This document shows, in pieces, positions 1 to 8,344 of a stretch of 64,000 bases of DNA. A program made the translations under genes and the position numbers. Position 1 is the first letter of the stretch. Each line of letters begins with the position of its first letter. This DNA comes from Hoeflea sp. (GTDB taxonomy: Bacteria; Pseudomonadota; Alphaproteobacteria; Rhizobiales; Rhizobiaceae). A model generated the notes under the pieces. It searched no databases and was not told the origin of the DNA. It saw only the letters and a program-made list of their open reading frames with translations. The stretch covers positions 62,001 through 126,000 of the forward strand of contig JAHRFE010000026.1 of the NCBI GenBank assembly GCA_019084245.1. Reading direction: 5' to 3'.

Positions 1-563
1 CGACCGTGATCCTGTCGGACACGGTGGGGTTCATCTCCAACCTGCCGACTCACCTGGTTGCAGCCTTCCGGGCGACGCTTGAAGAGGTGCTGGAAGCCGA
101 TCTGATCCTGCATGTGCGCGACATGTCCGATCCCGACCGCAATGCCCAGGCTGCCGATGTCGAGGCGATCCTGAAGAGCCTTGGCGTGGGCGAGGACCAG
201 CCGCGCAAGATGCTCGAAGTCTGGAACAAGGTCGACCTGCTCGAGCCCGACGCCGCCGAGGCGTTGCGCGCCCGCGCGGCCACAGGCGAATCCATCGTGG
301 TTTCGGCCTTGACCGGGGAGGGCGTCGACACGCTGCTGTCCGCCATCGAGGCGCGGATCTCGGGCGAACTCGCCATCCGGACCGTGGTGCTGGACGCCCA
401 GCATTTGCAGGTCATGTCCTGGATCTACGACCGGGGAAGGGTCAAGGACCGGATCGACCACGAGGACGGGTCGGTGGAGATCACCGCCGAATTCACTGCC
501 GCCGACAGCCTCGATCTAGACCGGCAGCTGGGTCTTGGCCCGAAGCCGGACACGGATTTCTGA
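1..563 (+). CDS. hflX: GTPase HflX, C-terminal part (5' end outside window)
   Basis: The gene enters from the left edge, with the reading frame starting at base 3. It encodes the end of the G domain of the ribosome-associated GTPase HflX, which splits stalled ribosomes. Visible are the G3 motif DTVGF, followed by the switch sequence (SNLPTHLVAAF) typical of HflX, the G4 motif NKVD, a SAL G5-like motif and the C-terminal domain. The protein ends with a normal TGA at 561-563. The first in-frame GTG at base 6 is an internal valine, not a start. In rhizobia hflX commonly lies near mazG, which is found here a little further on, with the nnrS-nnrU pair between them. Confidence 0.95.
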   Translation, partial: TVILSDTVGFISNLPTHLVAAFRATLEEVLEADLILHVRDMSDPDRNAQAADVEAILKSLGVGEDQPRKMLEVWNKVDLLEPDAAEALRARAATGESIVVSALTGEGVDTLLSAIEARISGELAIRTVVLDAQHLQVMSWIYDRGRVKDRIDHEDGSVEITAEFTAADSLDLDRQLGLGPKPDTDF

Positions 564-680
564 CACCTCCGTCAGCCTGTATCCTCCGCGAATTCCGCCT
601 CCTGCCGTGACGCGGGAAACCGGAGAAATTCCCACATCGAAAGCCGTGCAAACCTTCGCCGCCTATGGCCGGCGTTATAT

Positions 681-697
681 AGGTATTTACAATACCT
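681..697. promoter_or_regulatory. Perfect palindrome upstream of nnrS, candidate NO-responsive operator
   Basis: The sequence AGGTATT-TAC-AATACCT is a perfect inverted repeat with 7-base arms in an AT-rich patch of an otherwise GC-rich gap (564-808). It sits about 110 bases before the nnrS start and overlaps a TACAAT hexamer at 688-693 that could be a -10 element. Its shape resembles sites of Rrf2-family regulators such as NsrR, which often control nnrS. The regulator assignment is inference, since no such gene is in the window. Confidence 0.5.
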
Positions 698-808
698 GTA
701 TTTAGGGGTAGTCAGGGCCCAAGCGGGCATCGGGCCACGCCCCGTGTGCGGCGGCATCGGGCGCTGGGTCCCGGTGCCCGCGACGCGATCACAGCAGGAG
801 ACACAGCG

Positions 809-2029
809 ATGGCCACGACGGCGGAACAAATGCGGGCTTGGCAGGGGCCGGCGATCCTGAGTTTCGGCTTCCGGCCTTTCTTCCTGCTGGGCGCCGCCTG
901 GGCGGCGATTGCCATGGTCGTGTGGGTGATGATGCTATCGGGCAACTCTCCGTTGCTCACGGCCTTCGATCCGGTCGCCTGGCATGCGCATGAACTGCTG
1001 TTTGGCTATCTCGGAGCGGTGCTGGCGGGGTTTTTGCTGACAGCGGTACCGAACTGGACCGGCGGTCTGCCCGTCACCGGATGGCCGCTCGCGGGACTTG
1101 TTGCGCTGTGGCTGATAGGCCGGATCGCCGTGGCGGTCTCGGCTGCGCTGCCCCCCTATGCCGCGATGGCGCTCGACCTGGCTCTGCCGGTGGCGCTTGC
1201 CGGGGTCCTGCTGCGTGAGATCATTGTTGGCAGGAACTGGCGCAACCTGCCGGTGCTGTCCCTGCTTGCAATCTGGATGCTGGCCAATGCCGGTTTCCAC
1301 ATCCAGGCGCTCGGTGACGGGCTGCCCGCCTATGGGGCGGAGCTGCGGCTCGGGCTTCTCGCCGCGATCATGCTGATTTCACTGATCGGCGGGCGGATCG
1401 TGCCGTCTTTCACGCGCAACTGGCTGGTGCAGCAGAAAGCAACGCGCTTTCCGGCAATTGCCGGCCGCACCGACAAGATCATTCTGCTGGCGACAGCCAT
1501 TGCGCTGGCGGCATGGGTGGCAGCACCCGAACACGCGGCGACGGCAGCGCTTTGCGGCCTGGCCGGGCTTGGCCAGACCTATCGCCTCTTCGGCTGGCAA
1601 GGCAGGCAGACCTCCGCCGAGCCGCTGGTCTGGGTGCTGCATGTGGCCTATGCCTTTGTCCCCTTGGGGTTTTTCGCCATCGCCGGCGCCGCTTTGCTGG
1701 ATTATCCCACTGCGGCGGCGCAGCATGTGTGGATGGCAGGCGGCATCGGGTTGATGACGCTGGCGGTGATGAGCCGGGCGAGCCTCGGCCATGCCGGGCG
1801 GCCGCTCAAGGCCACGCCCGCCATCACCGCGCTCTATGTCGCGCTGATCGTGTCGGTGGCGGCCCGCTTCATGGCAGGTCTGGCGCCCGGAGAGGACTGG
1901 CCGCTGCACCTTGCCGCCGGGGCCTGGATCCTGGCCTTCGGGGGCTTTGCGGTGATCTATTTTCCGATCCTGGCGCGACCGAAACTGGCCAGGAAGGCGC
2001 CAAGCGGCGGCAAAGTGGCGGCGCGATGA
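809..2029 (+). CDS. nnrS: NnrS family membrane protein
   Basis: The product has 406 residues and about twelve hydrophobic segments. It is a haem- and copper-containing membrane protein family that protects cells during nitric oxide stress and is usually controlled by NO-sensing regulators. The N-terminal GPAILSFGFRPFFLLGA and the WHAHELLFGY segment with conserved histidines are hallmarks of NnrS. The start at 809 is chosen because AGGAG lies at 796-800 and the family begins near this point; an upstream GTG at 746 would add an atypical tail. The stop overlaps the nnrU start (ATGA), so the two are translationally coupled. No nitrite or NO reductase genes are visible nearby. Confidence 0.9.
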   Translation: MATTAEQMRAWQGPAILSFGFRPFFLLGAAWAAIAMVVWVMMLSGNSPLLTAFDPVAWHAHELLFGYLGAVLAGFLLTAVPNWTGGLPVTGWPLAGLVALWLIGRIAVAVSAALPPYAAMALDLALPVALAGVLLREIIVGRNWRNLPVLSLLAIWMLANAGFHIQALGDGLPAYGAELRLGLLAAIMLISLIGGRIVPSFTRNWLVQQKATRFPAIAGRTDKIILLATAIALAAWVAAPEHAATAALCGLAGLGQTYRLFGWQGRQTSAEPLVWVLHVAYAFVPLGFFAIAGAALLDYPTAAAQHVWMAGGIGLMTLAVMSRASLGHAGRPLKATPAITALYVALIVSVAARFMAGLAPGEDWPLHLAAGAWILAFGGFAVIYFPILARPKLARKAPSGGKVAAR

Positions 2030-2694
2030 GCGGATGGGGCGAATTCATCGCCGCCTATGGCGCCTTCCTCGCCTCGCACGCCATCCCGGTCCGTCCGCCG
2101 GTCAAGCCGTTCCTGACCGCCCGGCTGGGAAAGTCCGGATTTTCGCTCGCCTATTCGCTGCTTTCCATTGCCGTGCTGGTATGGCTGATCGTGGCCGCAG
2201 GCCGTGCGCCCTATGCAGAACTGTGGCCGCGCGCTTCCTGGCAGAACCATGTTACGCTTGTGACGATGGCGGCGGCCTGCCTGATCCTGGCGCTTGCCGC
2301 GTTCCGGCCCAATCCGTTTTCCTTCGGCGGCTGGCGCAACGCGGCGTTCGATCCAGCGCGGCCGGGCATCATAGGCTGGATCCGACATCCGTTTCTCGCG
2401 GTCCTTGCCTTGTGGGCGGCCGGCCACCTCGCGCCCAATGGCGATCTGGCCCATGTGGTGCTGTTCGGCGGATTTGCCCTGTTCGCGCTCCTCGGCATGC
2501 GATTGATCGACCGCCGGCGGAAGCGTGAGATCGGAGATCAACAGTGGTCGAGATTGGTCGACGCGGCGAAATCCGGACGAAGTTTTGCGCCGGATGCCAG
2601 TACATCTGGCCGTGGAGTGGCTGGTCTCGCACTGCTTGCCGCGCTGATATGGCTGCATCCGCACGTAATCGGGCTCGATCCGCTCACCTGGTGA
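2026..2694 (+). CDS. nnrU: NnrU family membrane protein
   Basis: The product has 222 residues with five or six predicted membrane segments, and resembles the NnrU family. NnrU is needed for growth during denitrification in Rhodobacter and related bacteria and is distantly related to isoprenylcysteine methyltransferase-like membrane proteins. The conserved part GWIRHPFLAVLALWAAGH, with its RHP signature, supports the call. The ATG at 2026 overlaps the nnrS TGA by four bases, so the pair is one operon. The C-terminal part after residue 165 is charged, then ends in one more hydrophobic helix. Confidence 0.85.
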   Translation: MSGWGEFIAAYGAFLASHAIPVRPPVKPFLTARLGKSGFSLAYSLLSIAVLVWLIVAAGRAPYAELWPRASWQNHVTLVTMAAACLILALAAFRPNPFSFGGWRNAAFDPARPGIIGWIRHPFLAVLALWAAGHLAPNGDLAHVVLFGGFALFALLGMRLIDRRRKREIGDQQWSRLVDAAKSGRSFAPDASTSGRGVAGLALLAALIWLHPHVIGLDPLTW

Positions 2695-2721
2695 CGGCAG
2701 GGCGGAAAGCCGGGGATTGCG

Positions 2722-3549
2722 TCAGTCCTCGGGCATCCGCTTCGCCGCCTGCCACAGCGCTTCCATCTCGTCGAGCGAAGCGTCTTCCGGCTTTATGCCT
2801 TGTTTCGCCAAGCCGGCCTCCACCTGGGCGAAGCGGGTGCGGAACTTGGTGTTGGTGGCGCGCAAAGCGTCCTCCGGGTCGGTCTTCAGGTGCCGGGCGA
2901 GATTGGCGACGGCGAAGATGACGTCGCCGAGTTCTTCCGCCGCTTTGGCGGTCTCGCCACTGGCGATCTCGGCGCGCAGTTCGGCGATCTCCTCCTCGAT
3001 CTTGTCGAGCACAGGACCGGCCGCGCCCCAGTCGAAGCCGATGCGGCTGGCCGCTTCCTGAAGTTTCAGCGCCTCCATCAGCGCGGGCAGGGCGCGCGGA
3101 ACTTCGGTCAGCTGCCCAGGCGTTTCGGTTTCCGGCAATCCGCGTTTAGTGCGGCGTGCCCGCCGCTCCGCCTTTTCCCCGGCCTTGATCTCGGCCCATT
3201 GCGCCTTGACCTTGTCGGGTGTGTCGGCGTCGGAACGCTCGAACACATGCGGATGGCGGCGGATCATCTTGCGCGTGATCGCCTCGACCACATCCTCAAA
3301 GGAGAACAGGTCCTGCTCCTTGGCCATGCGGGCGTGAAACACCACCTGCAGCAGCAGATCGCCCAGTTCGTCGCAGAGATCCTCGGGATCATTGCGCTCG
3401 ATGGCGTCGGCGACTTCATAGGCCTCCTCAATCGTATAGGGCTTGATCGAGGCGAAATCCTGCTTGATGTCCCAGGGGCAGCCGGTTTCGGGATGGCGGA
3501 GCGCCGCCATGATCTCGATGAGACCGGAAATGTCGCGTGATGGTTTCAT
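2722..3549 (-). CDS. mazG: Nucleoside triphosphate pyrophosphohydrolase MazG
   Basis: The 275-residue protein carries two tandem MazG domains, as in E. coli MazG, which hydrolyses (d)NTPs to monophosphates and pyrophosphate and helps to clear aberrant nucleotides. The first domain shows the metal-binding pattern EEAYE...DELGD at about residues 40-65, and the second EEEIAEL...EELGD at about 180-215. The N-terminal LIEIMAALRHPETGCPWDIKQDFASI is very typical of the family. It converges with nnrU at a 27-base gap and stands alone. The start ATG at 3549 gives a full-length family member. Confidence 0.95.
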   Translation of the reverse strand: MKPSRDISGLIEIMAALRHPETGCPWDIKQDFASIKPYTIEEAYEVADAIERNDPEDLCDELGDLLLQVVFHARMAKEQDLFSFEDVVEAITRKMIRRHPHVFERSDADTPDKVKAQWAEIKAGEKAERRARRTKRGLPETETPGQLTEVPRALPALMEALKLQEAASRIGFDWGAAGPVLDKIEEEIAELRAEIASGETAKAAEELGDVIFAVANLARHLKTDPEDALRATNTKFRTRFAQVEAGLAKQGIKPEDASLDEMEALWQAAKRMPED

Positions 3550-3618
3550 CGGATGAGACTAGCCGAGTTGCGCCGCGGCAGCGAGAGATCCGCAGGGCGC
3601 GCGCGCCTTGTCCACAGC

Positions 3619-4035
3619 TCAGTCGCTTGACGGCACGCCGGGAAACCCGTCGTATACGGCTATTTCTTCCAGATCAAAATCCCATGCGGCCCGGCTACCG
3701 CCGAAGATATGCGCGTCGGGCCGGATCGCCACAGTGCCGTCAATGCTGCCCGCCGGGATCGTCACGCTGTTTGTCTCGACAGTCGGAAGCGCCGAGCCGC
3801 AGGCGCTGCAGAAGCTTTTCGCGTGCCGGGTGTCCGGAAGCCGAAAGGTACGGACCTGATTGCCGCCGGTGAGCCAGGTGATGGTCGCGTCGGCGGCGAA
3901 CAGATTGGACGCGTGCGCGCTGCCGGTGTCCTTCCGGCAGCGGGCGCAATGGCACAGAAAGAAGCCGTCGATCTTTCCCGTGACTTCAAACGTGACGGCG
4001 CTGCACAGGCAAGAGCCGGAAAGTGTGCGGGTCAT
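3619..4035 (-). CDS. GFA/CENP-V family zinc protein
   Basis: This 138-residue protein belongs to the glutathione-dependent formaldehyde-activating (GFA) fold. Seven cysteines sit in the family's positions: C9 and C11 (GSCLC), C28, C30 and C33 (CHCARC), and C76 and C79 (FCSAC), enough for two zinc sites. Most bacterial members have no proven substrate, so formaldehyde activity should not be assumed. A second, similarly spaced paralogue lies at 19723-20136. It precedes the deaminase gene's end by 33 bases on the same strand, although co-transcription is not certain. Confidence 0.85.
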   Translation of the reverse strand: MTRTLSGSCLCSAVTFEVTGKIDGFFLCHCARCRKDTGSAHASNLFAADATITWLTGGNQVRTFRLPDTRHAKSFCSACGSALPTVETNSVTIPAGSIDGTVAIRPDAHIFGGSRAAWDFDLEEIAVYDGFPGVPSSD

Positions 4036-4068
4036 GGTCTCGCTCCTCCTTGCGGATGCTGACGGTGT

Positions 4069-4671
4069 TCAGGCGAGCGGGATGGCGTTGGCGTCCTTGC
4101 CCTGCTGGTAGCTCTCGGAGAGCGCCGCGTAGCGGGCGCGGATGCGGTTGGCCTGGTCGAGCAGCGGCTGGGCTTGGTCGTCGGGAAGGCCTGCGATGAT
4201 GTCGAAGATGCCGCGGCCGCGCCAGAAGGCGTTGTCGTGGTTGTAGCCGCCCGGCTCAAGCCCGAAGACTTCCTTGAGCATCTTGAGATCGTGGGGAATC
4301 GAAAAACTGTCGCGCGAATCCTGGTGGCTGAAGAAATAGAAGAAATTGTCGAAGCCGGCCCAGGCGATTGCCGACATGCACATGGTGCAGGGCTCATGGG
4401 TCGACAGGAAGATCATGTCCCTGGTCGTTTCCTGTTTCGATATAGGACTATCGTAGAAGCATTTGAGCAGGTGCACCTCGCCGTGCCACAGCGGGTTCTC
4501 GGTCTCGTTGTTGGTCTCAGCCATCACCAGCGTGAGATCCGACTTGCGCAGGAGGGCCGCGCCGAACACCTTGTTGCCTTGCGCCACACCCTTGTCAGTG
4601 AGCGGCAGGATGTCGTGCTCCATCACGTCGAGCAGCCGTCCGACCAGATCCGCGTTTTCGGTGATCCCCAT
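4069..4671 (-). CDS. Zinc-dependent nucleoside/nucleotide deaminase family protein
   Basis: The protein has the cytidine/deoxycytidylate deaminase zinc site: HGEVH supplies the histidine ligand and proton-shuttle glutamate, and HEPCTMC supplies the two cysteines. About 200 residues long, it is close in style to uncharacterised rhizobial deaminases; the true substrate cannot be read from sequence. The start at 4671 follows a GGGAG at a normal distance and leaves room for a divergent promoter for cysG. A longer form starting at 4785 is also possible, since it has AAGGA six bases upstream and would add 38 residues that do not look like the core domain. Confidence 0.75.
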   Translation of the reverse strand: MGITENADLVGRLLDVMEHDILPLTDKGVAQGNKVFGAALLRKSDLTLVMAETNNETENPLWHGEVHLLKCFYDSPISKQETTRDMIFLSTHEPCTMCMSAIAWAGFDNFFYFFSHQDSRDSFSIPHDLKMLKEVFGLEPGGYNHDNAFWRGRGIFDIIAGLPDDQAQPLLDQANRIRARYAALSESYQQGKDANAIPLA

Positions 4672-4849
4672 TGGCGTTCCGCTCCCTTGCAGCCCGACCG
4701 CATGCGCATCAGGCGTCGCGGTCACGCTTTCTCCATAACCGGCTTTCCGGGGCAAAAGAATATCCATGCGCCCGGTTTGGCACATCTTTGTTCCTTCATT
4801 TGTTTCGCCATTCTCCTGAAAATGACGCCAACTCAGGAGTTGCCCTTCA

Positions 4850-6310
4850 ATGTCTACGCGAAACGCGCAGCTGACCACATTTCCCGCCTTCATGCGGGTC
4901 GACGCCCGCAAGGTGGCGATTTTCGGCAATGGCGCGGTAGCTGCGGCCAAGGCGCGGCTTGTCGCCAACACGACGGCCGAGATCTTGGTCTATGCGGACG
5001 CGCCTGAGGCCGAGCTCACCGACAGTCTTTCGCGTCTCGGCATCGAACCCGTGCTGGAACCCTATGCGGCCGCGCAGATGGATGGCGCGACGCTGGTCTT
5101 CGCCGCTACCGGCGATGCGACACTGGACCGTCGGATCGTTGCCGACGCCCGCGCAAAAAGAATTCCGGCCAATGCCGTCGACCAGCCCGATTACTGCGAT
5201 TTCCTGACGCCAGCGCTGGTCAACCGCGCACCTGTCGCCATCGCCATCGGCACCGAAGGGGCGGGACCCGTGCTCGCCCAGATGATCCGCGCCCGCATCG
5301 ACCAGATGCTCTCACCCTCGCTCGGAACTCTGGCCCGGCTCGCCCAGGATTACCGGGTGGCCGTCGACCGGCTGTTGCCGCGCGGCGTGGCGCGGCGGGT
5401 GTTCTGGCGGCGGTTTTTCGAGGCCGATGTCGCCACCCATGTTGACAATGGCGAGTTGTCGCTGGCGCGACGGGCCGCCACCCGCATGCTGCGCGGCCGC
5501 GAACCCGTGCCAGGCCATGTCTGGCTGGTGGGCGCAGGCCCCGGCGCCGAGGATCTGCTGACGCTCAGAGCCCAGCGGGCGATGATGGAGGCCGATGCGA
5601 TCGTCTATGATGCGCTGGTGCCCGAGGCCGTGGTGGCGCTCGGACGCCGTGACGCCGAGCGGATTTCGGTCGGCAAGCGCAAGGGCTGCCACTCCAAGAG
5701 CCAGAGCGAGATCAACGATCTGCTCGTCCGTCTTGGCCGCGAAGGCAAGCGCGTGGTCCGGCTGAAATCGGGCGATCCGCTGGTGTTCGGCCGCGCCGGT
5801 GAGGAAATGGCCGCACTCCGCGATGCGGCCGTCTCCTTCGAGATCGTTCCGGGGATTACCTCGGCGCTGGCTGCCGCCGCCGATTTCGAACTGCCGCTGA
5901 CGCTGCGCGGTGTGGCCTCGTCACTGGTGTTCACCACCGGGCATGACCTGACCGGCGCAGCACTCCCCGACTGGGCGCGGCTTGCCGTCTCCGGCGCCAC
6001 GCTCTGCGTCTATATGGGCCGCACGGTGGCCTCCAGCGTCGCAACAAGGCTGATCGAGGCAGGGCTGCCCGCCGACATGACGGTCGCCATCGTCGAGAAC
6101 GCCTCGCGGGCCGACCGGCGGCTGTTTCACGGCACGCTCGCCGACCTGCCTGCGCTCGAGCACCGCAACGAGCTTGCCGGACCGGTGATGGTGGTGATCG
6201 GCGACGCGGTGGCCGGCGCCAATTTCGACCATTCCACCCCGATTTCCGACGGACAGCGTAGCGCTGCATCCGTACCCCAGACCCGATCCACTCGGACCCA
6301 CGCTGCCTGA
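4850..6310 (+). CDS. cysG: Siroheme synthase CysG (trifunctional)
   Basis: A 486-residue fusion protein converts uroporphyrinogen III to siroheme, the cofactor of the sulfite reductase encoded two genes later. Residues 1-210 form the NAD-dependent precorrin-2 dehydrogenase/ferrochelatase (FGNGAVAAAKARL near residue 25, then ATGDATLDRRIV). Residues from about 220 form the SAM-dependent uroporphyrinogen methyltransferase (LVGAGPGAEDLLTLRA, then RLKSGDPLVFGRAGEE, then VPGITSALAAAA). AGGAG at 4835-4839 supports the start. The next gene begins ten bases after its stop, so this is the first gene of the sulfite reduction operon. Confidence 0.95.
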   Translation: MSTRNAQLTTFPAFMRVDARKVAIFGNGAVAAAKARLVANTTAEILVYADAPEAELTDSLSRLGIEPVLEPYAAAQMDGATLVFAATGDATLDRRIVADARAKRIPANAVDQPDYCDFLTPALVNRAPVAIAIGTEGAGPVLAQMIRARIDQMLSPSLGTLARLAQDYRVAVDRLLPRGVARRVFWRRFFEADVATHVDNGELSLARRAATRMLRGREPVPGHVWLVGAGPGAEDLLTLRAQRAMMEADAIVYDALVPEAVVALGRRDAERISVGKRKGCHSKSQSEINDLLVRLGREGKRVVRLKSGDPLVFGRAGEEMAALRDAAVSFEIVPGITSALAAAADFELPLTLRGVASSLVFTTGHDLTGAALPDWARLAVSGATLCVYMGRTVASSVATRLIEAGLPADMTVAIVENASRADRRLFHGTLADLPALEHRNELAGPVMVVIGDAVAGANFDHSTPISDGQRSAASVPQTRSTRTHAA

Positions 6311-6320
6311 GGAGGCCAAA

Positions 6321-6644
6321 ATGAAAACAGCCCCGATCAAGACCAAGGTTCTCACCGCCAACCGCCTCTCCGACGGCATCTCCGTCTGGCTCGGCGCCAA
6401 TGGTGAGTGGGTGTTCTCGATCAAGGACGCCTTTCTCGCCCGCCATGAGGAAGCCGTGGTGGCTATCGAAGCCGCTGGAAAGCAGGCGCTCGACGACAAC
6501 CGCGTGGTCGACGTCAATGTCATCGATGTCGAGGAGACGGCTTCCGGGCCGCGCCCGTTCCGCCTGCGCGAACGCATCCGCGCCGAGGGTCCCACCATCG
6601 ACTATGCGCCGGCCTCGCCCGCGCGGGTCTCTCAAGCCGCTTAA
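6321..6644 (+). CDS. DUF2849 protein of the sulfite reductase operon
   Basis: A 107-residue soluble protein begins MKTAPIKTKVLTANRLSDG and matches the DUF2849 family, which is found almost only in alphaproteobacteria between cysG and the sulfite reductase gene. Its biochemical role is unknown; the strict genomic partnership implies a helper role in sulfite reduction. GAGGAGG precedes the ATG at good spacing. There are no cysteines, so a cofactor-binding role through thiolates is unlikely. It is separated from its neighbours by about ten bases on each side. Confidence 0.85.
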   Translation: MKTAPIKTKVLTANRLSDGISVWLGANGEWVFSIKDAFLARHEEAVVAIEAAGKQALDDNRVVDVNVIDVEETASGPRPFRLRERIRAEGPTIDYAPASPARVSQAA

Positions 6645-6653
6645 GGACCAGCA

Positions 6654-8324
6654 ATGTATCGTTACGATGAATTCGACCACGCCTTCGTGGCCCAGCGCGT
6701 CAGCCAGTTTCGCGACCAGGTCGAGCGGCGACTGACGGGCGAGATCTCCGAGGATGCATTCAAGCCGCTCCGGCTGATGAACGGCGTCTATCTGCAGCTG
6801 CATGCCTATATGCTACGCGTGGCGGTGCCCTATGGCACGCTCAACAGCCGGCAGATGCGCAAGCTTGCCCATATCGCCCGGACCTATGACCGCGGCTATG
6901 GCCATTTCACCACACGGCAGAACATCCAGTACAATTGGCCTGCACTCAAGGACATGCCGGCGATCCTGGAAGAACTGGCCGAAGTCGAGATGCATGCCAT
7001 CCAGACCTCAGGCAACTGCATTCGCAATGTTACGGCCGATCATTTCGCGGGTGCTGCCGCCGACGAGGTCGCCGATCCCAGGCCCTATGCCGAGATTCTC
7101 CGGCAATGGTCGTCGGTGCATCCGGAATTCTCGTTCCTGCCGCGCAAGTTCAAGATCGCGGTGACCGCATCGGAGCGCGACCGCGCGGCGATCCAGGTGC
7201 ATGACATCGGCCTGCAGCTGAAAAAGGACGAGGAAGGCCGATTGGGCTTTGCCGTCTGGATCGGCGGCGGGCAGGGGCGTACGCCGATCCTGGCCAAGAA
7301 GGTCAAGGACTTCCTGCCGGAAGCCGATCTTCTGTCCTACGTGACCGCGATCATGCGGGTCTACAATCTGCATGGCCGCCGCGACAACAAGTACAAGGCG
7401 CGGATCAAGATCCTGGTGCATGAGACCGGCGTGGAGACGCTGAGCGCCGAGATCGAGGCCGAATGGTCCCATCTCAAGGATGGCGAACTGAAGCTTCCCG
7501 CAGCCGACATCGCGGCGATCAATGCCTATTTCGCCCCCAAGGCGCTGGACTCGCGCGCCGAAGGCTGGGCCGAACTCGCTGCCTGGAAGAAATCTGATCC
7601 CGATTTTGCGTCCTGGGTCGGCCGCAATGTCGCGCCGCACCGGCATCCTGACTATGGCATGGTGACGATCTCGCTCAAGCCCATCGGCGGCATTCCGGGC
7701 GACGCCTCGGCCGACCAGATGGACGCTGTTGCGCGTCTGGCCGAAGAATTCGGCCATGACGAGATCCGCGTGACGCACGAACAGAACCTGGTGCTGCCGC
7801 ATGTGGCGCTGGCCGATCTTGAGCCGCTCTATCGCGCGCTCCTGGCCGAGGGGCTCGCCACCGCCAATGCCGGCCTGATCACCGACATCATCGCCTGCCC
7901 GGGGCTCGATTATTGCGCGCTCGCCAATGCCCGCTCAATTCCCGTGGCGCAGGAGATCTCCAGCCGTTTTGGCGATCCAGCGCGGCAGGCCGAGATCGGC
8001 GATCTCAAGATCAAGATCTCGGGCTGCATCAATGCCTGCGGCCACCACCATGTCGGCCATATCGGCATCCTGGGCGTCGAGAAGAAGGGCGCGGAGCTCT
8101 ACCAGATCTCGCTCGGCGGATCGGGCGACGAGAACGCCTCGATCGGCCAGATCACCGGCCGCGGTTTCGAGCCCGACCAGGTCACCGACGCGATCGAGAC
8201 CATTGTCGACACCTATCTGGCCCAACGGACCGGTACCGCCGAGACCTTCATCGAGTGTTACCGCCGCATCGGCGCCGTTCCGTTCAAGGCGGCGCTCTAT
8301 GGCAGCGAAGCCCAGGCCGCCTGA
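6654..8324 (+). CDS. cysI: Sulfite (or nitrite) reductase, siroheme/[4Fe-4S] hemoprotein
   Basis: A 556-residue member of the nitrite/sulfite reductase family catalyses six-electron reduction, here most likely sulfite to sulfide because cysG, DUF2849 and DUF934 surround it. Two ferredoxin-like half domains precede two siroheme-binding domains. The cluster and siroheme ligands are in CPGLDYC and GCINACGHH, the C-x5-C...C-x3-C pattern of the family. The TTRQNIQYNW segment is a siroheme-phosphate contact region typical of this subgroup. No CysJ flavoprotein is next to it, so electrons probably come from a ferredoxin (see 8853-9188). Nitrite reduction cannot be excluded by sequence alone. Confidence 0.88.
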   Translation: MYRYDEFDHAFVAQRVSQFRDQVERRLTGEISEDAFKPLRLMNGVYLQLHAYMLRVAVPYGTLNSRQMRKLAHIARTYDRGYGHFTTRQNIQYNWPALKDMPAILEELAEVEMHAIQTSGNCIRNVTADHFAGAAADEVADPRPYAEILRQWSSVHPEFSFLPRKFKIAVTASERDRAAIQVHDIGLQLKKDEEGRLGFAVWIGGGQGRTPILAKKVKDFLPEADLLSYVTAIMRVYNLHGRRDNKYKARIKILVHETGVETLSAEIEAEWSHLKDGELKLPAADIAAINAYFAPKALDSRAEGWAELAAWKKSDPDFASWVGRNVAPHRHPDYGMVTISLKPIGGIPGDASADQMDAVARLAEEFGHDEIRVTHEQNLVLPHVALADLEPLYRALLAEGLATANAGLITDIIACPGLDYCALANARSIPVAQEISSRFGDPARQAEIGDLKIKISGCINACGHHHVGHIGILGVEKKGAELYQISLGGSGDENASIGQITGRGFEPDQVTDAIETIVDTYLAQRTGTAETFIECYRRIGAVPFKAALYGSEAQAA

Positions 8325-8344
8325 GCCCAGACCCGGAGAGATTC

